A stretch of DNA of 64,000 nt from assembly GCA_025351765.1 (NCBI GenBank), contig JANXVH010000098.1:1-64000 (forward strand). The letters are read 5' to 3'. The stretch is from Pedobacter sp. GTDB lineage: Bacteria; Bacteroidota; Bacteroidia; Sphingobacteriales; Sphingobacteriaceae. Below the pieces are notes generated by a model. It was not told the origin of the DNA, ran no database searches, and was given only the letters and a program-made list of their open reading frames with translations. The translations under genes were made by a program, and so were the position numbers. Of this stretch, positions 1 through 7,590 are shown piece by piece; position 1 is the stretch's first letter, and each line of letters opens with the position of its first letter.

Positions 1-115
1 TAAAAATCAACGCACCAACGGCCTTGTAAAACCCAAACAAAAAACTAACTTTACGCTAAAGGAACGTTCTTTATAAAGCTGAAAAGTCGCTGCCAGCGAA
101 TCCGGCGAACTGTAA

Positions 116-373
116 AAAAGTTGCATAAGGACGTTTGATTATGGCGCACGGTTCTACGACCCGATAATTGCCAGGTGGGGAACAATAGATCCGCTGGCGG
201 AACTATACAGAAGGTGGTCGCCGTATAACTACGTGATGGATAACCCCATCCGCTTTATCGACCCGGACGGTATGCGGGTAGGTTCCAAATGGGGGGGATA
301 TTGGGAAAACCAAGAAGCCCGATTTAAGGATAATTTGAACTTTTTTAATGAACTAACGGGGATGACAAGCTAA
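116..373 (+). pseudogene. Rhs repeat-associated core fragment
   Basis: Translation of this frame gives the characteristic end of an Rhs/YD-repeat core: DYGARFYDP, then [29 protein letters not shown]. In complete Rhs proteins this block closes the toxin-enclosing shell and is followed by a variable C-terminal toxin. Here a stop codon lies just upstream at 113-115 and no long Rhs frame precedes it, so only the tail is left. The frame ends at 371-373. A neighbouring frame reads on with a plausible helical stretch (residues like [13 protein letters not shown]), which suggests a frameshift near 345-370. I see a broken gene, not a functional one. Confidence 0.8.
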
Positions 374-791
374 CAAAACAAGCTGCCGAGGCTGGGAAGA
401 AACTGGTAAGGGAAAAGCCAGTCAGGGGGGCGATCCTAAGCCATATTATGGTCACTTTTTAGGCCCTGGTCCAGATGGTGTTAATGCTAATCCTTATAAT
501 CTTAAAGGTGCGAATGGCCAAATTTTGAGACCTATAGATTTAATAGATGCTGCTGCCCAGCGCCATGATTATGCATACTGGAAAATAGGAGCTAGTGGAG
601 TGAAAGGTGCGTTATTTGACAAAAGAGTGGGAGCCGCAGACGCTCAACTTGCTATCGATGCAATTGGTGTAATTGTAGATTATCATAGGGGCACTATTGA
701 TCCGTATACTGGAAAACCGATTTCCGAGACAACTTATGGATGGGCGGTTAAAGTAGAGGCACTCTTTGGTGACATAGCAGTTATAAATTAA
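366..791 (+). pseudogene. Phospholipase A2-like toxin domain, Rhs C-terminus, frameshifted
   Basis: This frame is open from 366 to the stop at 789-791 and carries HFLGPGPDG (calcium-loop-like, compare YLGPG) and, about 30 residues on, DAAAQRHDYAY, matching the HDxxY catalytic helix. That pairing and spacing is typical of the parvovirus-type phospholipase A2 fold, which also occurs in bacterial polymorphic toxins. It sits directly after an Rhs core, the usual place for a toxin tip. It is out of frame with that core, with probable shifts near 345-370 and at the G6 run around 425-430, and has no good start (only TTG at 525). Function is inferred from motifs. It is probably inactive unless the shifts are sequencing errors. 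Confidence 0.6.
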
Positions 792-797
792 TTTTAA

Positions 798-866
798 ATG
801 GATTTAAAGAAAAATGAAAAATATCTAATAATCAGTGTTTTCCTTATACCTTGCTTGTTCATTTGA
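798..866 (+). other. Possible stub of a toxin immunity gene
   Basis: An ATG six bases after the stop of the phospholipase-like domain opens a 22-codon frame with a charged start followed by a hydrophobic run (YLIISVFLIPCLFI). An immunity gene is expected exactly here in an Rhs toxin cassette. The frame ends early because mepB-like sequence begins in another frame at about 835-845. It could equally be chance. Confidence 0.2.
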
Positions 867-1257
867 ATTAAATGGATTAAAAGTTAAACACCGGATGGGC
901 AAAATAACACCCACAAAAACAGGTCAGTTCGTAACGATTTGGAAACGGAATGAGCAGGGAATAACCACGCCCTTTGATGCCTTAGATGAATTTGATCTGC
1001 TGATTATTTCGGTTAAAAATGTAGATCATTTTGGACAATTTATCTTTCCTAAGGCCGTATTGATAAAGCACAAAATTATTTCATATAATAATGTAGAAGG
1101 TAAAAGGGGAATGAGGGTCTATCCTTTATGGGATGCTACTGCAAATAAGCAAGCTGAAAAAACTCAGCAATGGAATGTTCAATATTTTCTTCCTATTTCT
1201 GGAAATGGAACTCCGAACCTTCTCTTAGCGAAGAGATTAATGGAAGGATACCCCTAG
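835..1257 (+). pseudogene. MepB-family protein, 5'-truncated
   Basis: The 140-residue product matches the MepB family through blocks such as ACSFELNGL, KITPTKTGQFVTIWKRN, FGQFIFPKAVLIKH and GKRGMRVYP, followed by NKQAEKTQQW. Family members I recall are about 160-170 residues long and have an N-terminal stretch before the ACxFELN block. That stretch is missing here and the only start is a GTG at 835. MepB is the small third gene of the staphylococcal mepRAB operon and its biochemical role is unclear. The truncated 5' end abuts the Rhs toxin debris, so this is probably a recombination remnant, although a short functional version cannot be excluded. Confidence 0.65.
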
Positions 1258-1364
1258 CCTGGAACTTTAAACATTGTAAAGGCACCGGTACAGTCGATTT
1301 CTCTGTTAAAATATGTTAAATAACCTTTAGTACATAAATGCTTCGTTAATTTTGGTATACTGAT

Positions 1365-3197
1365 ATGAAAAAAAGAAGTCTCTGGTTGATAACGGCTCTG
1401 ATGACCATAGCTTTGCTTGGCGTCTTTGTGATGCAGCTGTATTACATCAAAGAGGCCTATAACTTAAAGTCGCAACTCTTCGAAAACGATGTGAACGAGG
1501 TGCTTAGTGCGGTGGTTAACAAGGTGCAAAAGCGTTACGCAGCACTTCATATTGACCAGAAACAATTGCAAGTTAGACAGGAAAAAGATCGGGACTTTAG
1601 AGGAAAGGCTCAGCAGATTGTTGATTTTAAGGAAAATTTCAGAAACCTAGAAGCTAAGCGAAAGTATGCACAGGAGAAAAAGGTCAATAACGACTTGAAC
1701 AGGCGCGACAGTTTATTAAGCCTGAACCTCTCTAATCCTACAGTAATTACTGAAGAAATATTCCAGCAGATCTCTGCTAAAGACGCCAAAGGGAAATCAC
1801 CTTTACAGGTGCAGGTAGATTTATACAAAGACGAGTTTGGTAATGTGCGCGCAAGGATAAACCAGACCATTATCTCTTTAAAACGGCCTTCTACTTTTTC
1901 TATGAACAGTGGCGATATACCAGATAGCATCAGGTATATCGCTTTTGATCCAACCACGCTAAACCCAATTGCTTTTACGCTAGAAAGGGTTAGGGCTGAA
2001 ATGGCTACTAAATTTAAAATTGAAGATGATATTGCACAACATGAATACCAAGAGGGTTTAAAGAAATTAATGGAGGATACACTGGTATCTGACCCCAGCA
2101 ATCTCAATTATTTAGCTGATCTGGAAAAGGAGATGAGGCAGGTGTATGTTCCCATAAACCAACGCGTAAACCGCGATAACCTGGACACCCTACTTAAAAG
2201 AGAATTACTAAACCGCAATATTAGCCTGGTTTATGATTTCTGGCTGAAGACTGCTGATAAGGACTCTTTAGTTTACCGAAAGGCCGCTAACACCATTGAT
2301 GAGAATTTGCCTGGCAATACCTTTAAAACCCGGTTGTTTAACAACGAGATGTTTGGAGATCCAGGGATATTGTATATAAGCTTTCCAAATAAGAACGGTT
2401 TGATATTGGGCAATATGTGGACTACCATGGCTTCGTCTGCCGGGCTATTGTTGGTGCTGGTATTCATATTTGCTTATACCATTTACGCCATATTGCAGCA
2501 AAAAAAGATATCGGAGATGAAAACGGATTTCATTAACAACATGACCCATGAGTTTAAAACGCCTGTGGCCACCATAATGATTGCCAGCGAAGCCCTGAAA
2601 GATCCGGAAATAGTGGAAGACAAGACGCGTATTAGCAGGCTTGCGGGGATCATTTATGATGAGAATGTAAGACTTGGCAACCACATTGAGCGTGTGCTTA
2701 GCATCGCTCGCCTGGAGAAAAAGGAATTGAAACTGGAGCTGCAGGAGGTGAATGTGAACGATTTGATTACGGCAGTGTTGGATAGTATGAACCTGCAATT
2801 GCAAAAGAAAAACGCTACGGTTGAGCTTGATCTGGATGCCATTGATCCAATTATTTTTGGGGATGAACTGCACTTTTCAAACGTGATTTATAATTTGGTG
2901 GATAATGCCAATAAGTATAGCCTGGAACAGCCTCAGATTTTTATTAAGACCATTACTACCTCAAGGGCGTTGATTATTGAAGTAACAGACAAGGGGATAG
3001 GGATGACCAAGGAGCAATCTAAGCGGGTATTTGATCAGTTTTATAGGGTGCCAACGGGTAACCTGCACGACGTGAAAGGATTTGGCCTAGGGCTAAATTA
3101 TGTACAGGATATTATCACGCAAATGGGTGGAACGATTAAGGTACACAGTGAAAAAGATAAAGGAACCACATTTATTATAAACTTACCGGTTAACTAA
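1365..3197 (+). CDS. Membrane sensor histidine kinase
   Basis: This 610-residue protein has a transmembrane helix at about 8-29, a long periplasmic domain rich in charged coiled-coil-like sequence, a second helix at about 352-376, and a cytoplasmic kinase core. The phosphoacceptor His395 lies in MTHEFKTPVATI. The ATPase domain shows the N-box NVIYNLVDNANKYS, then DKGIGM and GFGLGLNY. There is no HAMP domain between helix 2 and HisKA. The OmpR-type regulator starts 11 bases downstream, so the two form a two-component operon. The periplasmic sensor domain is not one I recognise, so the stimulus is unknown. Confidence 0.93.
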   Translation: MKKRSLWLITALMTIALLGVFVMQLYYIKEAYNLKSQLFENDVNEVLSAVVNKVQKRYAALHIDQKQLQVRQEKDRDFRGKAQQIVDFKENFRNLEAKRKYAQEKKVNNDLNRRDSLLSLNLSNPTVITEEIFQQISAKDAKGKSPLQVQVDLYKDEFGNVRARINQTIISLKRPSTFSMNSGDIPDSIRYIAFDPTTLNPIAFTLERVRAEMATKFKIEDDIAQHEYQEGLKKLMEDTLVSDPSNLNYLADLEKEMRQVYVPINQRVNRDNLDTLLKRELLNRNISLVYDFWLKTADKDSLVYRKAANTIDENLPGNTFKTRLFNNEMFGDPGILYISFPNKNGLILGNMWTTMASSAGLLLVLVFIFAYTIYAILQQKKISEMKTDFINNMTHEFKTPVATIMIASEALKDPEIVEDKTRISRLAGIIYDENVRLGNHIERVLSIARLEKKELKLELQEVNVNDLITAVLDSMNLQLQKKNATVELDLDAIDPIIFGDELHFSNVIYNLVDNANKYSLEQPQIFIKTITTSRALIIEVTDKGIGMTKEQSKRVFDQFYRVPTGNLHDVKGFGLGLNYVQDIITQMGGTIKVHSEKDKGTTFIINLPVN

Positions 3198-3208
3198 ATT
3201 AACAGCAC

Positions 3209-3904
3209 ATGAAAAGAATTTTATTGGTAGAGGATGATCCAAACCTGGGACAGCTGTTGCAGGATTATCTTCAGCTTAAGGGTAAATTTGATGTAGTACT
3301 TTGTGTGGATGGAGATGAAGGTCTCCGAGCCTTTACCAAGCAGGATTTTGACTTGTGTATTTTGGATGTGATGATGCCTAAAAAGGATGGATTTACACTA
3401 GGTAAAGAGATTAGAAAGATCAATGATCATGTGCCTATTATTTTTGCTACGGCAAAGGCAATGATGGAGGATAAGGCATCTGCGTATGATCTGGGTGGTG
3501 ATGATTATATTACCAAGCCTTTTCGTATTGAAGAGCTGTTGTTAAGGATAAACGCACTGCTAAAGCGTGTGCAGAACAAAGATGGTATGGATACGGGGGT
3601 ATCTCAAACGAATTTTCAAATTAGTGAATATGAGTTTGATTATACCACCCAGCTAATCCATTTTAGAGGCCAGCAACAAAAGCTATCTACCAAAGAAGCC
3701 GAATTGTTGAAGCTACTCTGTTTAAAGAAGAATGCCGTGCTTACCCGTGAGGAGGCTTTGCTGAGCATTTGGCATGATGATAATTACTTTAATGGCCGCA
3801 GTATGGATGTGTTTTTAAGTAAACTAAGAAAATACCTACGTGAGGATCCTAAAGTAGAGATTCTTAATGTGCATGGTAAAGGTTATAAACTTCTTGTAGG
3901 TTAA
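3209..3904 (+). CDS. OmpR-family response regulator
   Basis: The 231-residue protein starts with a receiver domain: acidic pair ED(8-9)D, phosphoacceptor Asp53 in CILDVMMPKKDG, and the conserved Lys in DYITKPF. It ends with an OmpR/PhoB winged helix (LSTKEAELLKLLCLKKNAVLTRE region to NVHGKGYKLLV). It is the partner of the kinase just upstream. Its stop codon interlocks with that of the convergent GLPGLI gene (TTAA, 3901-3904). Target genes are unknown. Confidence 0.94.
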   Translation: MKRILLVEDDPNLGQLLQDYLQLKGKFDVVLCVDGDEGLRAFTKQDFDLCILDVMMPKKDGFTLGKEIRKINDHVPIIFATAKAMMEDKASAYDLGGDDYITKPFRIEELLLRINALLKRVQNKDGMDTGVSQTNFQISEYEFDYTTQLIHFRGQQQKLSTKEAELLKLLCLKKNAVLTREEALLSIWHDDNYFNGRSMDVFLSKLRKYLREDPKVEILNVHGKGYKLLVG

Positions 3905-4671
3905 AGCATAAATGCCTTCAATGCGGTTTTTCCGTAGGTTCCCCAATCTTTTAATGCCCCGTTTATAATGTTACGCAAACCCTTGTTTGTTGTCGCTTTT
4001 CCTTTTGTGGGAGGTGTTATTGCTGTAGATAATATAGATTTGTCTGTAATTGTCTTGGCAAACCAGGTGATGTTTTCATGCGGTAGTGCAACACCAAGGA
4101 TCATGCCGGGCAAGCCGGCGAAGGATTCTGGGCCGCCAGAAACAGGGATCTTATCGGTATAGAAAGCCACTACATAAATAGAATCCAATACGATGGCATT
4201 TGCCCTGCGGCATTCATAGCCAGCAATGGTGCGGACTTCACTGGTAAGTTTCCAATTGATTTTCCTAACGCTGTCTTTAACCAGGAAAGTTTCTTCAAAA
4301 ACCTTTTTTTGTGCGATGGAAGTGCCTGCAGAAAGGTCTGTCTGGATGATGCTGTTTTGCTGGATTATTGGATCGTCGTTAAAGCCCCGTGATTCTGGTT
4401 GTGCAACTGGTGTAAATAGGGTTTTGTCTTTTGTAAAAGTGAGCGTGCTGTTGAGCACTTTGAACTGCGGACTGTTCTTTTTTTGCGCTTCATAGATTTC
4501 CCGCATAAAGCCATTCTGAGAGTTCTCTAATGATTTTTTGATGAGTCCATGGACATTAACGGTTTTTTCAAACTCAATAGTACCTTCAAATGGAAACCTG
4601 ACGTTTTGTGCCTGGGCACTATAAAGCCTTGCGAAGAGCATGGCGGTGATGAGTGCTATAGTTTTCTTCAT
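3901..4671 (-). CDS. GLPGLI-family protein
   Basis: The 256-residue product has a signal peptide (MKKTIALITAMLFARLYSAQ, cleavage near AQA) and the family signature SFAGLPGMILGV about two thirds along. I chose the ATG at 4669-4671. The frame is open further upstream, but that would overlap the preceding barrel gene and hide the signal peptide. GLPGLI (Porph_ging) proteins are secreted or periplasmic Bacteroidota proteins of unknown function. They often follow an outer-membrane beta-barrel gene, as here, where only 7 bases separate the two. The pair is probably cotranscribed. Confidence 0.88.
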   Translation of the reverse strand: MKKTIALITAMLFARLYSAQAQNVRFPFEGTIEFEKTVNVHGLIKKSLENSQNGFMREIYEAQKKNSPQFKVLNSTLTFTKDKTLFTPVAQPESRGFNDDPIIQQNSIIQTDLSAGTSIAQKKVFEETFLVKDSVRKINWKLTSEVRTIAGYECRRANAIVLDSIYVVAFYTDKIPVSGGPESFAGLPGMILGVALPHENITWFAKTITDKSILSTAITPPTKGKATTNKGLRNIINGALKDWGTYGKTALKAFML

Positions 4672-4678
4672 AACGAGG

Positions 4679-7468
4679 TTATTTTTTTGTGGTGCCGTCC
4701 ATTTTGTTGAAATCCCAAGTGATGGAACCAAGGAAATAGCGCTTAATGGTGGTGAATCTGTTTTGTATGATCATGTTGCCGTAAGCGGAACGCGGGAAGC
4801 CATTGTTCTGGTTTAGTAAATCGTTAGCCCTGATGCTCATCTTAAGTGCCTCTGTTTTCAGGAACTTCTTACTGATTCCTGCATTGATGATGAATCGCTC
4901 CAGACGATCATTAAAAGCCTGGGTTTGCGTTTTATAAGTATAGACGCCATCACTACTAATTTCCACTTTCCCCGGAAGGTAAATCCTTAGGTAATAGTTG
5001 GCATCTAAGCCCCAGCCCTTGCTGCCTGTATTTTGAAGAGAAGAAGTAATGGCGGTGTAAGCAGGGCCAGCCCCGGCGCTTAGGGTATATTTTTTTTCCT
5101 TGTTTTTCCTAACGTAAAGCTTGCCGTAAATGTCTGCATAGCGCGACTCATTAAGGGCATCGTTTACCATGTTGTAACTGGTGTTGCCGTTGCCATTTAA
5201 TTCAAGGCCAATACTCATGTCGAGCGCTTTGATCTTTTTTTCTGAAGAGGCGTAGATATTGAAATTGGTTGAATTTTTATTTTTTAGGTTAATGGACTGG
5301 TAAGTGGTTTTACCTGCAGCATCAGTAACAGTGTTGTTGGTAATGTCATTCATGTTTAACCCATAAGATGCGCTGATCCAAACGCTTTGCTCTGTAAGGA
5401 TTTTATAAGAGCTGTAATATACATTGAGGTTGTTGGAGAAAGAAGGCCGCAGATTTGGGTTACCCAGCGTTATGTTTAGCGGATCTGTATTTACCCTGAT
5501 TGGCTGCACCTGGCTAATTTGCGGTTGTTGCGTACTGCCCGAATAACTTATGCTGACCGACCTTTGCTGAGAAAAGCGGTACTGATAGGAGGCTTGGGGA
5601 TTCCAGTTGATAAAATCTCTGTTGAATGACTGCCCCGTATACCCATCAACCTGATTGAAACTTACAGCATTGACCTTAGTGCCTAGCCTAACTGTTGTTT
5701 TCTCTTTCCTGTAGTTGAAATTAGCACCGCCCTGATTGCTGAGCTGATTCAATTGGTAATCGTTACTAAATAGCGGGTCAAGTAGGTCATAATCACCGGA
5801 GCCCGACTGGTTGTAAGATTTCCTGTTGGAGTTGTTGTTGTTGATGTTTAGTCCGTAATTGAGTGTTAAGTTAATCAGCTTGCTTAAAGGTTCTGTATAA
5901 GTAAGGTTGGCGTTGGTTACTGCACTCTCTGTATAATTTGTCTTGTATTGGTTGATGCGTTGCGTACTGTCTAAGCCGCCGGAGGTATTGAAGAATTGAT
6001 TGGTAGAGCGCAGGTACCCATTGGCATCGCTTTTGGTAAGCGATTGCTTAATGTTTAATGAAATGGTGCGCCCCTTTTTCTTTAGCTTTTTAGTCCACAA
6101 TACCCCGGCATTGAATAGCTGCTGTTCGTCATCGTTATTCAAAAAGCGTTCGCCTGTGTTGAGCAGTGTACTATCTGCCCTTCGGTTGGATGATCCAAAC
6201 TTGTCGTTAGTTTTGCTATTCTTGTTTGTGCCATCAACTGTTAACTTTAGCGTAGAGGTCGAATCTATACGGAGGGTGTAAGTGGCATCTAGCTTTTGTC
6301 TAAACATTTGATTGTCGAACAACTGATCAGAATTGCTATTGAGTAAGCCTGTTGGCAGGTTGTTTTGTGTTAGGGTATTTCTGTTGCCTTTAACGCCAAT
6401 AGAACCAATCTTGTAATTGGTGTTGAGGGAGTGTTTATCGCTGGCCCATTTGTTTTCATAATGTAGGCCGCCTACTCTGGCTGTAGGGATACCTTGACCG
6501 CTATACCGCCCATCCCAGGAGTCAAGTTCATCTCCGCCGTCCATATACATCATGATACTGCCGTCGTCTCCAATTTCCGTTATGGAGCCGGAGCTGCTAT
6601 ACTTGCTGTTGTCATCCCAGCCTAACCCAATTGTACCCGTATTACTTGTTATCCCATAGCCGGAGAAACGTTGTTTGCCTTTAAAGACGTTGAGCATAGT
6701 CTGCGCGCCATAAAATTTATTAGTGCCAACGGAAGTTTCTAGTTTGCCGAAGTAGCCATTCTTTTTGTCTTCCTTGAGTTTGATGTTGATCGTTTTGTTT
6801 TTTTCTCCATCGTCTATTCCTGTAAAAGTAGCCTGATCGCTTTTCTTGTCGTACAGCTGCACTTTATCTACCATATCTGCCCGCAGGTTTTTGGTAACTA
6901 AGGTTGGGTCATCTCCAAAAAATTCCTCCCCATCTACCAATACCTTATTAACCGTTTTGCCCTGAGCTGTGATCTTGCCGTCTTTATCTATAGTAATGCC
7001 GGGAAGTTGCTTGAGCAGGTCTTCCACCTTATCATTGGCTTGTACGGTGTAACTTCCTGCGTTGAACTCAGTTGTATCCCCTTTTATTTTTATGGCGGCT
7101 ATCTTGCCTTGGATAATTACGCCCTCCAGGAGGGTAGATTTTAGATATAGGTTAACAGATCCGAAATTTTTAGTTGGATTTATACTATCCAGCGCAAACT
7201 TTTCTGCATAATCTGCATAACCCGGATAGGTGATGAGCAGGACGAATTTACCAGCCAGCAGATTGGGTAAAGCGAAAGTGCCCTCGGCATTGACCCTTGT
7301 AAACCCGACCAGAGTAGAATCTGTTTGGTTGATGATGGTAACTGCTGCGTTGGCCATTTTGTAGGTGGCAGCAGTATCAGTTACACCGCCTTTAATGGTA
7401 TAAGGGTTTTGAGCGAGCGCGTAGGTGCTAAGAACAAGACCCAGCAACCAGAGAGAAAATGTCTTCAT
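4679..7468 (-). CDS. Outer membrane beta-barrel protein, TonB-receptor-like
   Basis: This 929-residue protein has a signal peptide ending in ALAQ. A carboxypeptidase-regulatory-like beta-sandwich follows (about 22-110), then a plug-like domain with the typical block VEDLLKQLPGITIDKDGKITAQGKTV split by VLVDGEEFFGDDP. A long barrel rich in Asn, Ser and aromatic residues makes up the rest. This is the layout of the OMP_b-brl_3 branch of TonB-dependent receptors. Such proteins sit in the outer membrane, and members of this branch are commonly paired with GLPGLI proteins. The cargo cannot be deduced. It is divergent from the helicase gene across about 120 bases. Confidence 0.88.
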   Translation of the reverse strand: MKTFSLWLLGLVLSTYALAQNPYTIKGGVTDTAATYKMANAAVTIINQTDSTLVGFTRVNAEGTFALPNLLAGKFVLLITYPGYADYAEKFALDSINPTKNFGSVNLYLKSTLLEGVIIQGKIAAIKIKGDTTEFNAGSYTVQANDKVEDLLKQLPGITIDKDGKITAQGKTVNKVLVDGEEFFGDDPTLVTKNLRADMVDKVQLYDKKSDQATFTGIDDGEKNKTINIKLKEDKKNGYFGKLETSVGTNKFYGAQTMLNVFKGKQRFSGYGITSNTGTIGLGWDDNSKYSSSGSITEIGDDGSIMMYMDGGDELDSWDGRYSGQGIPTARVGGLHYENKWASDKHSLNTNYKIGSIGVKGNRNTLTQNNLPTGLLNSNSDQLFDNQMFRQKLDATYTLRIDSTSTLKLTVDGTNKNSKTNDKFGSSNRRADSTLLNTGERFLNNDDEQQLFNAGVLWTKKLKKKGRTISLNIKQSLTKSDANGYLRSTNQFFNTSGGLDSTQRINQYKTNYTESAVTNANLTYTEPLSKLINLTLNYGLNINNNNSNRKSYNQSGSGDYDLLDPLFSNDYQLNQLSNQGGANFNYRKEKTTVRLGTKVNAVSFNQVDGYTGQSFNRDFINWNPQASYQYRFSQQRSVSISYSGSTQQPQISQVQPIRVNTDPLNITLGNPNLRPSFSNNLNVYYSSYKILTEQSVWISASYGLNMNDITNNTVTDAAGKTTYQSINLKNKNSTNFNIYASSEKKIKALDMSIGLELNGNGNTSYNMVNDALNESRYADIYGKLYVRKNKEKKYTLSAGAGPAYTAITSSLQNTGSKGWGLDANYYLRIYLPGKVEISSDGVYTYKTQTQAFNDRLERFIINAGISKKFLKTEALKMSIRANDLLNQNNGFPRSAYGNMIIQNRFTTIKRYFLGSITWDFNKMDGTTKK

Positions 7469-7579
7469 AGGAGAGTTTGACTACCCTACTAAGATATAAC
7501 TAAAGATTTAGTGTTTATTAAGGCAAATGTTAAATCTTGTTAAGAATTGTTAAATAGTGTTGGAAAGAGGAGTTTTACA

Positions 7580-7587
7580 TACTTTTG
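7580..7587 (+). promoter_or_regulatory. Candidate -7 box TACTTTTG before helicase gene
   Basis: TACTTTTG fits the Bacteroidota -7 consensus TAnnTTTG, with TTG 17 bases upstream at 7560-7562. The ATG follows after only three bases, so transcription from here would start at or after the start codon. Confidence 0.3.
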
Positions 7588-7590
7588 CCT

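Noticed and set aside
1..1260. Intact mobile element or working Rhs effector
   Set aside because: No transposase, terminal repeats or open Rhs frame is present, only frameshifted fragments.
1610..2107. A 165-codon open frame on the minus strand opposite the histidine kinase
   Set aside because: It lies wholly inside a gene with clear family motifs and has no recognisable domain. It is a shadow of the kinase reading frame.
2445..2873. A 142-codon minus-strand frame opposite the kinase core
   Set aside because: Its opposite strand encodes the conserved HisKA and ATPase motifs, and the protein has a composition unlike real genes.
4226..4495. Plus-strand frame inside the GLPGLI gene
   Set aside because: The minus-strand gene has a signal peptide and family motif; this frame has neither.
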